A DNA stretch of 64,000 bases from Lingula anatina (taxonomy: Eukaryota; Brachiopoda; Lingulata; Lingulida; Lingulidae): assembly GCF_001039355.2 (NCBI RefSeq), contig NW_019775422.1, positions 273,087 to 337,086 on the forward strand. Reading direction: 5' to 3'. A model generated the notes under the pieces. The model worked only from the letters and a program-made list of their open reading frames with translations, was not told the origin of the DNA and searched no databases. The translations under genes were made by a program, and so were the position numbers. Position 1 is the first letter of the stretch. The number at the start of each line of letters is the position of its first letter. This document shows positions 1 to 11,600 of this stretch, in pieces.

Positions 1-59
1 TCTGAATTTTAATAAGGTAAATAAGGTAATTAATGTACTGACACTATATATTTTGATCA

Positions 60-520
60 CTATCTGCCAATGCCATCCTACATATCTGTTGTTCACCCTA
101 TACCTGCTTTACCATATTTTTTGTTCTTTTTTAAATTACATGATTGGCTTTGTTTGGTAAAATTGCCAGTCCTTTTTAAAATCAGCATTATCATATTGTT
201 TTTGTGGAAGTCATTGATTTTTTATATACATTTTGGTGACATTTGCCCCAATAAGTGCCAGACTATATTTCTGTTTAATCTCAAATTTGCTGAGTGGCTC
301 TGTATGATTATGAGGCAGATTTACTTTGAAAGTCACTTCTATCAGGTTATTTTTGCCAAAGTTATTGATTCTTTTCTGTTTGTTTATTTTTGCAATATTT
401 CTCCCATAGCCATACCTTTGTTTTACTTCAAACTTACTGAGTGGCTTTGTCTGATAAAAAAGCAGGTTCCTTTCAAAAATCAATATGATTGGACAGATTG
501 GTTAATATTTACTTAAGGAC
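60..520. repeat. Diverged tandem repeat, about 150-bp unit
   Basis: Three diverged copies of a unit are visible. Each carries a version of 'actgagtggctttgt' (near 145, 290 and 438) followed by 'cctttnaaaaatcagnat' (near 170, 325 and 470). Open frames of 90-148 codons on both strands here are repeat translations with no recognisable domain. Shorter relatives of the 'aaaatcagcatgat' portion appear near 1940, 8140 is not among them, and more occur near 58140 and 58270, so this is a dispersed family. Confidence 0.5.
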
Positions 521-591
521 CTTTGAGTTTAGTGTGCATTCCCTCTCACCATTTTTAGTGTTCTTAGTAGGCCAGTTGTCTCTTTCTGTCA

Positions 592-620
592 GTATATATA
601 TATATATATATATATATATT
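592..620. repeat. (TA)n microsatellite
   Basis: An uninterrupted alternating TA tract of about 28 bases is visible. Confidence 0.85.
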
Positions 621-2105
621 ATCATATAAGCAAATGTTTTCATTCAAGTTTGCTCATATTCTACTCATATAAAATATTGTTAAAGGAACTGCTGTGTTCA
701 AAATATTAAAAATGTGCTGACACAATAATGTGCATTCATGGTTGGTCAGAAAACCAAAAGAGATTGGAAAAAGTGAAAAAACATTCACTTCTTTTAGGCA
801 AACTATATTTGCTGTTGAGGTTTAAAAATTTTGATTTCTTTTTAATTTATAATTTTAAAAAATGTTTATTATATATATCTTGCCTACATAGATGTTTTTG
901 AATTTTTGCTTTGAGTTTATTTGTTTAATGTCTTTAACTGTGCCATTGTAACTATCTACTTTAGATTTATTTTATATGTTTTGTAATAAGATTACCTGCT
1001 TTTAAATTCAAAGTTTATGATCATTTCACCTAATTTTCCTGTAGTCTGTGATTTTCATTACATTAAGCTACAATTCCCTTGACTTACAAACCCCAACTTA
1101 CTTCATGTTAAAGTCCCTTTTCTTTAATTTTCTTGATGCATGGTTTTGATTTCGTTATCTGCTATAATTATTTCATTATTTTAAATGCAGGTAGTAGTTT
1201 TGGGCAGCATTTTAAAATGGCCAAGTGGAAAGTTTTTAAACAAATTAAAAGAAAAAATTGAGTATGTTAAGGCCCGATTCCCAATTAATGAATGTGATAC
1301 TTTTCTTATAAACCGCAGTTGTCACAGACCAACTTTCTTAAAATTATTTTATAGGAAAAAGTGCTGTACTATTTATCAATGACAGATGTGCATGCATATT
1401 ATAATCAAGTAGATTGATTGACTTCCATTTAGTCTTATATTTCACCATTTTAAATAAATTATTTTTATGAAATGAATATTTTTGTTTCCTTCTTTAAAGT
1501 TTTTACTTCTTGTTTTAGATCCAAGTTTTAGCACTTAAAACCCCTGTTGCAGCCATTCCATAACAAAAATGACACAAAGGAACCAATTTCAAATACTGTC
1601 ATAGTTTTAGACCTTGTTTTTGTATACTCAGTTTACACTTGAACTGTATGTCTGACAGTACCACAAATCATATTCCAACATTATTGCCCATTATAATTAG
1701 AATCCATTCTTAAGCATTATAGTGCAATTTACATGCACTGTGTGGAGATTGCAAATTTTGACCACTTTTTATGTACATTATGTGTCTGTACATATAGCTG
1801 TCACCTGCATCTGTCATCGTCGTCGCTGTCAACGTTGTCGTGCACTTTCACCGATAGCACAGTAAGTGGAAAATCATTTTATCTTTTGGCTTGAAACTAA
1901 CCGAGCTGATGAATAATCATAATACGCAGGTCAAGTTAAAAAATCAGCATGATCAGGCCATTTTCTTAAAAGTTATGCTGTGTTTTCGCTTTTATCAGCA
2001 TATATGCAATATTGATAACACTTCTAACAATTCTAAGGCATGTTAACAGTCCCATTATTAAGCTAATCAGATACTTCAAAATGTTCTTTTGACATTTTCT
2101 GCATC

Positions 2106-2202
2106 TTAACAACATTGTTAGTTGATAATATAAAAATGACGGTAAACCTGTTATCGTGTATTATGTAATAAAGTGTTAAAAATGAAAATAAACTCATAAT
2201 GA
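2106..2202. repeat. Direct repeat copy flanking the LINE fragment (left)
   Basis: This stretch of about 95 bp runs from 'caacattgttagttgataat' to 'aaaataaactcat'. It recurs at 2836-2931 with the same order of motifs (agttgat, aaaatga, gtaaa, ttatgtaa, aaaataaactcat). The two copies bracket the LINE fragment. Confidence 0.6.
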
Positions 2203-2765
2203 TAATAATAATAATAATGATAATAATCTATTTTTCTATGGCGCATTCCATTAAAAATCTCAATGCGCCTTACAACATTCACTTAAAAGAGCTAAATATC
2301 ACAATACTAGTATAAGAACACATTACAATTTTAAAGGACTAAGAACTAATTTAAAGAACCAATTATTTCATATTCTAAAATGATAAGAAACTAAAGTGAC
2401 AACATTTAAAATTAATCATAAAATTACAGTACACCTTATTAAAAACTAAAAATTAATTATATGATAGTTACTGATAGGCTATTCTAAAAATATGAGTCTT
2501 CAAAAGCTTTTTAAAAGTATCTATGTCACCTGCTGCTCGTATATCAGAGGGTAAGGTGTTCCAAACTTTGGGTGCATATATCATAAATGCCCTTTCACCG
2601 TAAAATTTACCAGCTTTTTTCTCTAAGACACTGTGTTCTAAAAGTAAATGACTAAAAGGTGAAGACCTGGTAACTCTTCCATGCTGATGTTGCTTCATAA
2701 GTTCTGAGATATAAAGTGGTTTATTCTCAGTGACTGCTTTATTGCTCATCATTGCAGTTGGTCAG
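2203..2765 (-). mobile_element. Non-LTR retrotransposon (CR1/L2/jockey-like) 3' fragment
   Basis: The minus strand at 2752-2468 encodes 94 residues resembling the C-terminal tail of a non-LTR reverse transcriptase ORF2. It contains 'PLYISELM', 'GRVTRSS', 'YGERAFMIYAPKVWNTLP', 'DIRAAGDIDTFKKLLKTH', the usual end of jockey/CR1/L2 polyproteins. It is followed by a short 3' UTR and an ATT/ATC microsatellite at 2197-2230, the tail type found in CR1/L2-like elements. The catalytic domain is absent, so this is a 5'-truncated dead copy. The clade call is uncertain. Confidence 0.75.
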
Positions 2766-2835
2766 ATTCAATCATTCACTTTGTTCAGAAGAACAAATTG
2801 GACAAATAAAATTGTTCTGATGATATTTTTCCTAT

Positions 2836-2931
2836 GTCAACAATTTTCTTAGTTGATTATGTGAAAATGAAAGTAAATTTATTATTTTGTTTTATGTAAA
2901 AAAGGTTTTTGAAAATGGAAATAAACTCATT
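2836..2931. repeat. Direct repeat copy flanking the LINE fragment (right)
   Basis: This is the partner of 2106-2202. It is too long to be a target-site duplication, so the LINE more likely inserted into an older tandem repeat. Confidence 0.55.
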
Positions 2932-2954
2932 TCAGTATAGTTATCTATTGTTTA

Positions 2955-3105
2955 CTTTTTAGCATTTTGAAGGTGCGACTCTTAATGGCCTTGAAGACTT
3001 TTTGCTAGTCACATTTTCTGAATATCCATGATACTTTTATTTCATTATTAAAAATTGATGGTCATAATGCTGTTAAGCATTATGTAATATTGCATCAAAA
3101 TTTTG
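2955..3105. repeat. Dispersed copy of the 10.7-11.6 kb satellite-like unit
   Basis: This copy includes 'ggccttgaagactttttgct', 'gaatatccatgatac' and 'gttaagcattatgtaatatt'. The same blocks occur in the same order at 10770-10895 and in looser form at 11040-11230 and 11400-11560. Confidence 0.65.
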
Positions 3106-3270
3106 GCAGGGGCAGACCCAGGATTATTTAAAAGGGGAGGGATGCGAAGTCGACCCTTCCCCCGACACAAAAACGAAACATTTTGTAAAGCATACAAAGA
3201 TAATTTTGCTACAATGTGCAAGGCCCAGGGATAAAAAAATAGCATCACTCTGTTTCAATCCAATACATTC

Positions 3271-3271
<1 letters not shown>

Positions 3272-3304
<33 letters not shown>
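3272..3304. repeat. (GT)n microsatellite
   Basis: A GT dinucleotide tract of about 30 bases is visible. Confidence 0.85.
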
Positions 3305-5622
3305 GAGAGGGGGGTTCAACTATGTTTGCCTATTACTAGCAATGAATACAAACTATACAATATGACATCAGAAAGCTTTTATTTCTAATTAAACATTACA
3401 AAAATCAAATGCAGAATTAACAGAAACTCGATTTATTGTTTATTTTCAAATGCTTAAATTGCAGATTGGTGCAGATTGTCTATTAAATAAATTAATATGC
3501 TTCATTCTATTCAACTGTATTCTTGATTAATTTTTTTTAACATCCCAGGAACAAATAATTCTATAATGAATAAGGAAAACTTCTTTAAGGAAAACTGCCC
3601 ACCTCTATATCAAATGTTATTACAAAAATATACAGTTTAACATCAATACTTTCAATATATTGCTCTTTACTTAACATGAAATGTAGAACAAGTAAGGAAT
3701 AAAGCAAGCTTGCTTTGAAATCATTTGGGTCATTGGTATAATCTCAAGTAACTGTCCACTTCCGATTATAAGTTTATTTTTGATTTAGAGAGTAAAAGGT
3801 ACTCGTGTAAAGTAGTTATTGCTCAACGTACCACACTTGAGAAAATCGGAAAAGCAGTGACATGCGATCCTCCTGCGAAAAATGACTGTGTGCACCCAGC
3901 ATTCTTCAGGAGGAAAAGGATTAGAATTAGTAAGGTTAGCGAAAAGGACAGATTATGATTTTCTCAAATGTAATGCTAAACAATTCCCATGTCAGAGGCA
4001 AATATTTTTATAAATACTAATCCAAAACAATTGGCTGAAATGTGGACAATAATTACTGTAGGCAATACCAATGTTTGTCATGAGAAATTAACCCTGCACA
4101 TTTCTCATATAGACCCAAGACCTATAGCTACTTGTAGTGCAGATTAACCAATTAAATATATACTAAATTAATTATATACATATGAAATGAGGACTACCCC
4201 ACATAAGTTAGATAAGATATCAAAGTACATTCAAATGCACAAGTGAAAAAAAATCTAATTCATCTTGATAAAACCACATCTAACAAACTTTTAAAGTAAA
4301 CCATAAACAAAATAAAATACCCTGCATTTGCAAGTATTTGTGAAAACTATTTACATACATGTACGTACACGTGTATTAACAATATTTTTCCAACAAAGAG
4401 TTAGATCTATTTCAAACATAGGATGAGACGCATTGGGTTTGTTATAACCTGCATTGCAATTCTCCGTACTCTGTAGCCATGGTCCAAAATGTTTCATTCT
4501 CTATCATAGTATGAACTGGGTACATTATTCGATGCATTTCTTATGTTTGGTGTTTTGCATGCTATGAGAAATGCCTCTAAAACGTAGACAGTAAAGATGA
4601 CGCCAATCCCACATATTCAGTTCTGAAATAGATATCATAACTAAGTCAAGATTTTTGTGAAGTTCTATATCTAATTATATATACTGCAATTATTACAGTC
4701 AACATTCAGTTTAATTATATTTGACATTATGGAAAGATTTAGTGGGTAAACATGAAAACATACCATTAGGTGTATGGAAATACCTGAATTATCATTGGAA
4801 GGAGAGACTTTTATTCAGTTGCTGCCTTATTCATAACGTTGTTGCAAAGACTTTTGGTAGCCTACAAGTTCAAATTAAATCTTTGTCAGAGCATTGAGAG
4901 CATAAGAAAAGTTATAACATGTATGAACAAATATGGACTTAAGTCAACCTGTAAATGCTTGAGGTTTATCAGGCCTACTGGTAGCAGGCCCAGTTCAAAA
5001 TATTATTTTCAATAACTAGCAATAATGTATGTATAACCATTTTTTTCTCACGCACTTGCCTTGAAACATTCGTTTTCAATGCTCAAGTAACACGCTGCTG
5101 CATGGAAGGCCATCTACTTCTGATCACTTCTGTTACAAAGAATCCTAAACAGGCATGTGCCCTTGGACCTTTTCATCTTGGAGAGTTGCCATTATCCTTT
5201 GGACATCTGGTGTACCTATACTACAGCTTAAAAATCAAATTGTATGTTTACCAAAAAACTATGAAAGGAAATGGAATTGAACCTTGCAAAATGAAATATT
5301 TAAAGTGCTAGTATGTGCAGTACATGTTGGGATTTTACGACTCCCACCTGGCACGACAGTTATCCTATTTTGTGAAAGTCGGTTGCATCATGAATAGGGG
5401 TAGGGATTTTTTAAAATTGCATTTGTCATCGTACACTGGGGGTATGACACCCTTAATTGTTTATTTAATAATATATACTTACTCCAAGTAGAAATGGAAA
5501 ATATTTGTTTTTCTTGCTCCCCTCTTCCCCACTTATAGTTTACTAACCTTGTTTTATCCCAGGAGTGTAAACAAGCAGCTCAAGGTCCAAAGAGAGGCTG
5601 TCCGTCTATCCCAGAAGTGTAG

Positions 5623-5745
5623 TCAAGACCTAATGGTAAACACTATGTCGTAGAAGTGTGCTAGCTGTCTCATGCATGTGGTAAAGAACCTGATGTTGTT
5701 CCTCCAAGTAGCGCAGTCAAAGTCCGAGGGGAGGTATTCATCATC
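5623..5745 (-). CDS. Candidate terminal exon of an exon-repeat gene
   Basis: On the minus strand a polypyrimidine tract and acceptor (CTTTTTACAG) are followed by a phase-0 frame of 40 residues ending in TGA. It starts DDEYLPSDFDCATW and includes NNIRFFTTCMRQLAHFYD. The first ten residues resemble the start of the 63-nt exon-like units immediately upstream (DDECLPSNID), so this looks like the 3' end of the same transcript. No homologous family is recognised. The gene may be non-coding or a decayed duplicate, because several upstream units carry stops. Confidence 0.3.
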   Translation of the reverse strand, partial: DDEYLPSDFDCATWRNNIRFFTTCMRQLAHFYDIVFTIRS

Positions 5746-6660
5746 CTGTAAAAAGAAATAAAAATGAGATCAGATTACTTGCACTTCTCCAACCCCCACC
5801 TTTTCTACCTCCCCCCACCTCCCCCCAAAAAAAGGTTAACTAACCTTAAAATTGTTGATCCGAAGAGTAGTCTATGTTTGATGGTAGTCACTCATCATCT
5901 TGTATGTCCTGTAAAAAGAAATAAAACTAGATTAGATTTTTTTTTCAATTTTCCTATCCCCTCCAAAAAAATAAAATTTACTGACCTTAAATTGTTGATC
6001 CGAAGAGTAGTCTATGTTCCATGATAGGCACTCGTCATCTTCTATGTCCTGTAAAAAGAAATAAAACTGGATAAGATTTTTTCTTTCAATTTACCTTTCC
6101 CCTCCAAAAAAATAAAATTTACTAACCTTAAATTGATGATCCGAAGAGTAGTCTAAGTTTGATGGTAGTCACTCATCATCTTCTATGTCCTGTAAAAAGA
6201 AATAAAACTAGATTAGATTTTTTTTTTCAATTTTCCTATCCCCTCCAAAAAAATTAATTTTACTAACCTTAATTGTTGATCCGAAGAGTAGTCTATGTTT
6301 GATGGTAGGCACTCGTCATCTTCTATGTCCTGTAAAAAGAAATAAAACTAGATTAGATTTTTTTCTTTCAATTTATCTTTCTCCTCCAAAAAAATAAAAT
6401 TTACTAACCTTAAATTGTTGATTCGAAGAGTGGTCTATGTTTGATGGTAGGCACTCATCATCTTCTATGTCCTGTAAAAAGAAATAAGAATGAGATTAGA
6501 TCTTTTTCAATTTACCTTCACNAGGTTAGATCTTTTTAATTTACCTCTCCCATATCCTACCCCCCTCCCCCAATAAAAAAAGTTTACTAACCTTAACTTC
6601 TATCGACGTGTGAAGTCAATGTCTGGTTAGAGTTGCTCATCATCTTCTATGTCCTGTTAA
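5745..6660 (-). repeat. Tandem array of about 140-bp units, each holding an exon-like cassette
   Basis: Six upstream units have acceptors ending at 5909, 6049, 6190, 6330, 6472 and 6654 (minus strand), so the period is 140-142 bp apart from the outermost. Each unit reads TTTTTACAG, then 62-64 nt starting GACATAGAAGATGA, then AAG and a GTTAGT or GTCAGT donor. The cassettes at 6048-5986 and 6471-6409 are 63 nt and open in phase 0 (21 residues, DIEDDECLPSNIDYSS then DQQFK). The cassettes at 5908 and 6189 have TGA at the Cys codon, the one at 6653 has TAA, and those at 5908 and 6329 are one base too long or short. An N lies at 6522. Confidence 0.7.
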
Positions 6661-6779
6661 AAAAAATATAATTTTTTTAGTTTTTTATTGACACAATATA
6701 TTACAAATCCATGACAGTACAAAAAAGGGAACAATACTAACTCACACTTGAGAGAAAACGGACATCAGCCTTAGAAAAG

Positions 6780-7360
6780 AAACAACAACAAAACTCGACG
6801 AGCGAGACCCAAATCGGGCACATGAAGGTTTTGGTTCTAGCCTTAAAGGGCAATCAAGATCGACCTAGAAACACAGGCATAAGAGGAATATGACAGAAAT
6901 GAAAAGAGAGTATGACATGGTGGCACTAACCCATCGCCAGTAGCTTGGATTTCAGTCCATTTACGATTAATTTTTCTGCGGTGGTTATTCGATATACATT
7001 TCCCAGAGCGACGAGTCCGCATGGATTGAAGAGTCGAATTCACAGAAGCACAAAGCGGGGGGAAAAAGACGAAACATTCGGTGTTTTGTGCTAGTAAAGA
7101 AACTATCCTCAAGTGCGATGCATTGGCGTAGGATCACATGAGATTTGATGGCGGTTCCCCGGAGAATAACGCTCTCACTTCGTGTCCTTTGTTCTCCTCT
7201 GGAGTGCAACGCAATGTGTCCTTCCCGCTGCTCAGTGTGCTGTAAAGTGATCACACATTCACAATTGCCCGCTCTTAAACTTCCTATCGTAGATTGTCGG
7301 CTGGGGGCGTTGCTGTCGCCACCATCCTGTCAGTTTGGACGCGGGGGTGTCGTGTGAGAG
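6780..7360. promoter_or_regulatory. Candidate CpG-richer promoter region
   Basis: Base composition changes here from AT-rich to a more GC- and CpG-rich stretch (for example 'gagcgacgagtccgc' and 'ggacgcgggggtgtcgtg'). Overlapping open frames on both strands have no recognisable domain. It lies upstream of the minus-strand exon array and could be its promoter. This is an inference from composition only. Confidence 0.25.
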
Positions 7361-8919
7361 TGAGACACAGATTTCATTATTGTATTGTATAAACACCTAC
7401 ATTTGAAATACATTCAGCGTTTTCATACCTTAACCTTTTAGTTTAAAAAGAAAAAAAAATCGCACATTTACTTCGGAGGGAAAGATCAATGTTAGGCTAT
7501 AATAGTTTTTGGAGGGAAACCACGCATACCTCTCCCCTAATTATGATTGACAGTGTCCTTGCATCTTGTTGACATGATATCCACTTGAAGTTTACTAACC
7601 TGCCCCAGGCCATCATTGTCCGCGTACACTGGAACACTTATCAACAATATACACTGATCTACAATGCACTTTGAAGAAACTTTCATTTCATATCTTGTTT
7701 AACAGATGATGACAATAAAGATAAAGTTATAATACATTTTTGGTGTAAACATTTATGTGGAGTTGTCCAGTTTTTTGTTTGCTTTGATTTTGCAAGGAGA
7801 AAGGATAACGAAAAGATAATATGCTTTGTATGATTTTTAAATTAAAATGTTTTAGTTACTTTTTACAATTGCTTAAATATTTTAACTATTTCTTATATTT
7901 GCTTGAAAGAAGATGGCATGCAGCGCCCCATAGTTCCCCTTTTCACTGTTCAGAACTGGCATGTGCTTTAATGTGCGTGTGTAGGGGGGGGGGGGGGAAG
8001 TAGGGAGTAACCTCCCTCAGCTCCTGTGATCTTTTGTGTTGTTTAATTACCAAAATAAACAGGTCTGTAGCCGGAAAGAGGGGGTCGAACACGGGGGTTT
8101 CATGGTAAAAGGTCAGCTTTTCCAGGAAATGACCCCCCCTCCTTTGAAATGGCTGGGTAAACTACAATTTCTCTTTCCTTCTTTCAATTTCTTTACTAAT
8201 TAGTTGGATATAGAATAAAAACAGTCACGTTTTGATAATCTACTTCTCCTACAATTACCCAAATGGTCTTTTATTTTAAAAAAGATCAACAAAAAGCATA
8301 CAACCATATAATGAAGAGGACATTGTACATTTTATCAGAAGACTGAGTCTCTAATAACCAAAATAAAAAGTATACTTTTATCTGAAGATGGACTTAACGG
8401 GTTCAGGAGTTGGGGTGAGAAGTAAAAAAGTAGAAAGCCAAAATGATGAAATGACCTTAACATGATATTACACAGCTTATACTAAGCATATTTTTCTGAC
8501 TGGCGTGGAGTTTTCATTTTTACCACATGGAATTTAATGTAAGCGATACTCAGACTACCTGTTCAATACCCGCTAGAGATATGCAAGGCGGGGACATCGT
8601 GGGATATGGTGACCAGGCCATGGATAGACGGCAGAGAGTTACAGGTGGATGAAACATGTGCCGTTGATTACTTTTCGATTTCATTGGTGTGATGTGCGTA
8701 GAATAGGTGGTTTTGCTACTTAAAGATGAAGCCTATTTAGTGATGTCAATCAAATAATGGGGGATTGTGAAGATCTGTAAAAAATGGGTAATTGAAGGTC
8801 TGATCTTTCCCCTACTTCTACCCCCTACCGGAATAGACAAAAAACTATGAAAACTAATATTTTAGCCGATACATATTTATATTCTTATTAAAGATAAATT
8901 TCCTAAATTGATGGGTTTC

Positions 8920-8955
8920 AGGGGCGGATCCAGGATTATTTGAAGGGGGGTCCGG
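8920..8955. repeat. Dispersed repeat end with 'cggatccaggatt' motif
   Basis: The motif 'ggggcggatccaggattatttgaagggg' has relatives at 3102-3140 (cagacccaggattatttaaa), reversed at 13475-13492 (ctggatccgccccggg) and at 59379-59400 (cagatccagaatagggg). It marks one terminus of a multi-copy element whose full extent cannot be set here. Confidence 0.55.
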
Positions 8956-9459
8956 TGTCATGTACCAGAAAGTCCCCAATGACAGAGAGTCCGCTTTGTA
9001 CAGATGAGCCTCGCCCTAGATTTTGACCCACTTAGGTCAGACTAACCCTAACCATTATAAATATATGGAGGGCAAACTTTCTGTCACACGGACACTCAGT
9101 TTCGTGACACCGGAACGACAGGCCTCGAACGCTAAGCATAAGGGTGGCTTGACCCAAACCCCTCTAATGGGCATGAAAGTACATTTTGTACAACCAAAAT
9201 TGTTGTTTAGATATCCCCTTTTACGTCTATTTTGCATAAAAAGTAAAATAAAAGGCTCCATCATACACACCCTAGTTTTATTACTTATATGACCTAATCT
9301 TCCACACCAGCGCTATTCGTAATAGCTTTGTAGAGTTTTTTTTTCACCAAAATGCTATAAATGGCTTTTGTTGGCAAGGAGATAACTGAAAACCTATTGA
9401 CTTGGTAAATAGCCTAGTCCAAACAAGAGACCATCAGCCAATAATAATTACCAGAAGTT

Positions 9460-9852
9460 TACCAGATAAAGCAAGCTAGCCAATATACTGATGAGCATCT
9501 GCTAGATGGCCAGTTCGAAATCAATGTATGCAAGGATGCACCTGATTTAATCAGAGCCAAAATAGTTAATTAAGGCACACATCTAGCCACCAGTACACAT
9601 TATGGATTCAGACCTCCCATAGCAAAACTAGACCCTCAGTGGCTGGTACTGTCAGTGTAAAGCAGGTTTCCAAGACAGTTGGAAGTTGTGCACATATCAC
9701 TTCAGTTCTGTGGTATATGGGGTTTGCCATGAGGCAGGGGTACAATAAAAAATTATGTTGTGGCGAAGGCTGTTTGGATGCCTCACATTTACCAACATCA
9801 AGTGGTGAGAGTATTAGCGAGACAGAAAGTGTTTCAGACAGCACATCTGATT
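9460..9852 (+). pseudogene. Decayed SWIM-type DDE transposase C-terminus
   Basis: A plus-strand frame at 9639-9852 encodes SVKQVSKTVGSCAHITSVL then WYMGFAMRQ and an acidic Ser/Glu-rich tail. This matches the C-x-H half of a SWIM zinc knuckle followed by the 'SVLWYLG-ARHQ' block typical of transposon-derived proteins in invertebrates. Upstream, another frame gives KLASQYTDEHLLDGQFEINV and DLIRAKI, the preceding part of the same protein type. The two parts are in different frames with stops between, and the catalytic domain is missing. It is a dead fragment. The family assignment comes from memory of the pattern, not from a search. Confidence 0.5.
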
Positions 9853-10699
9853 AATTATCTATTGTTCCTTTACATTTTTTTTATTCTCATATTTATATAT
9901 TTTGTATAAAATAACTCTTGCATTGCATTCTATACAAGGTCTTTATCACATACATAATCATATATGAAGTACTTTTTAGGTGATTTATTTTCATTGTCAC
10001 ACAGATTATTGGCCATAACTGTTATTATGTGTACTATATTCTCATTTAGTTTTTACTTTTACCTTATCATTATTTTGGTACAATTTATACCTTGTTTATT
10101 TTATGGTTAATGGAAACATTCCAAATAGCTGTTTCGAGTGCTTTTACACATGATTTTTTGTGTTACTGTAACAGCCTTTTACTTTTAGCATTTTTTACTA
10201 TTCCATAGAGCCTTGTATAAAAAATGTGTATTGGTTAACAATACAATTATTTAGACCAACAAATGCTGGTCTGTGAGAAAGTTATATAAAATTAATAAAT
10301 ACGCTGAAACAAGTTTTTCTAGTTACAAGACTTTTATACAGTAAAGTGAAATCAGTGATGGTTTCTGTGAGAAAATATCGTAATACACCACCCCTCCCGG
10401 TCTTCTCTAGGATTAAAAAAACAATTACTTTCCCATTTACTTGTGCCACACCACAATTATTTAACATATAACTCTTTTTTTCACCACAAGACAAGCTTCA
10501 TTAGAAAAAATTATTTATGTAAGATATATGCTGAAATAATTAGCTCTGATTCATATTAGACTGCATACAACAGGTAAATCTGGTAACCCCCACCCCTACA
10601 TATAACTCATTAAAAATACTAAGTTACGATGCCTCAAACCAAATAATATTTTTTCACACAACATATATATGCATAAACTTAATAATAGCAAATTATTAA

Positions 10700-11600
10700 A
10701 AAATTTTGACGATGGGCACTTTGCCAATGGTTATCTGCACTCACCCTTTAATTTTTCACATATCGACATTTTCAAGGTGTCACTTTGAACTTCCATTGGC
10801 TTGAAGACCTTTGCTAGTCTGAATATCCATGATACCTTTATTTTATTATTAAAATTGATGGTCATTATGCTGTTAAGCATTATGTAATATTGCAACGAAA
10901 ATGAAGAAACCTCTATTTTGGACACTGCTTTTATAGTAACCATTAAAGAAAAACCATGTCACTTACTCTTCTTAAACTTACAGGAGAGACACACAGGACT
11001 AAAATGCACCCTGTGTTGGAAAAGCAATCTAATTGGCTTCTTTTTCTGTTGTACATGTTTGTGAAATTGTTATCTTTCACATATTGGCGTTTTCAATGTG
11101 AGACTTGGAACTCCCATGGGCATGATGTCCAGTGGTAATCACATTTTCTGAATGACCATGTTATTAATAGAAGATAAATGGTGGTAACTATAGTTAATCA
11201 TTATGTAATATCGCATCAAAATTGACAAAAAGCCAACTTCGTGCACTGTCATCACAAACGTTATGATAAAAAGAAAACTGTGTTACTTATTATTTTTTAG
11301 CTTAAAAGAATTATTCTTAGGATTGACATACAGCTCAAATAAGAAAAACAGCTCTATTGGATTATCATTTTTTATTGAATTAATGCAACTTTTTGTGAAA
11401 TTCTCATTTTTCTCATTCTGGCATTTTCTAAGTATGAACTTGAATTCTCATGGGCCTGAAGCCTTATGCTTTTACTTTCATCGGTATTGCTATTGTGCAT
11501 AATTTAAATTTGATGTTGACTTTGCAGTTAAGCATAATGTATTATTGCATCAGAATTGACAGTATCCTATTTTGTGCATTATTATCTTCTGCTTTTTGTC
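10700..11600. repeat. Satellite-like block of about 300-bp diverged repeats
   Basis: Three successive units end in versions of 'ttaagcattatgtaatattgcatc' (near 10875, 11195 and 11527). Each is preceded by 'cattttcnaagtgtgaacttggaattcccatgggc'-like sequence (10770, 11090, 11425). Unit length is about 310-330 bp. Open frames in it are shadows of the repeat. Confidence 0.65.

Larger units (their letters stand above)
1..5600. other. Gene-free AT-rich stretch with repeats
   Basis: Apart from the LINE fragment and the repeats listed separately, I see no chain of splice sites and conserved coding in this stretch. The open frames at 1185-1382, 3206-3388 and 5102-5311 have low-complexity or patternless translations. 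Short exons of a distant gene cannot be excluded by eye. Confidence 0.5.

Noticed and set aside
70-516. 148-codon plus-strand and 90-codon minus-strand frames
   Set aside because: Both follow the 150-bp repeat period. The hydrophobic Phe/Leu bias reflects T-rich DNA, not a membrane protein.
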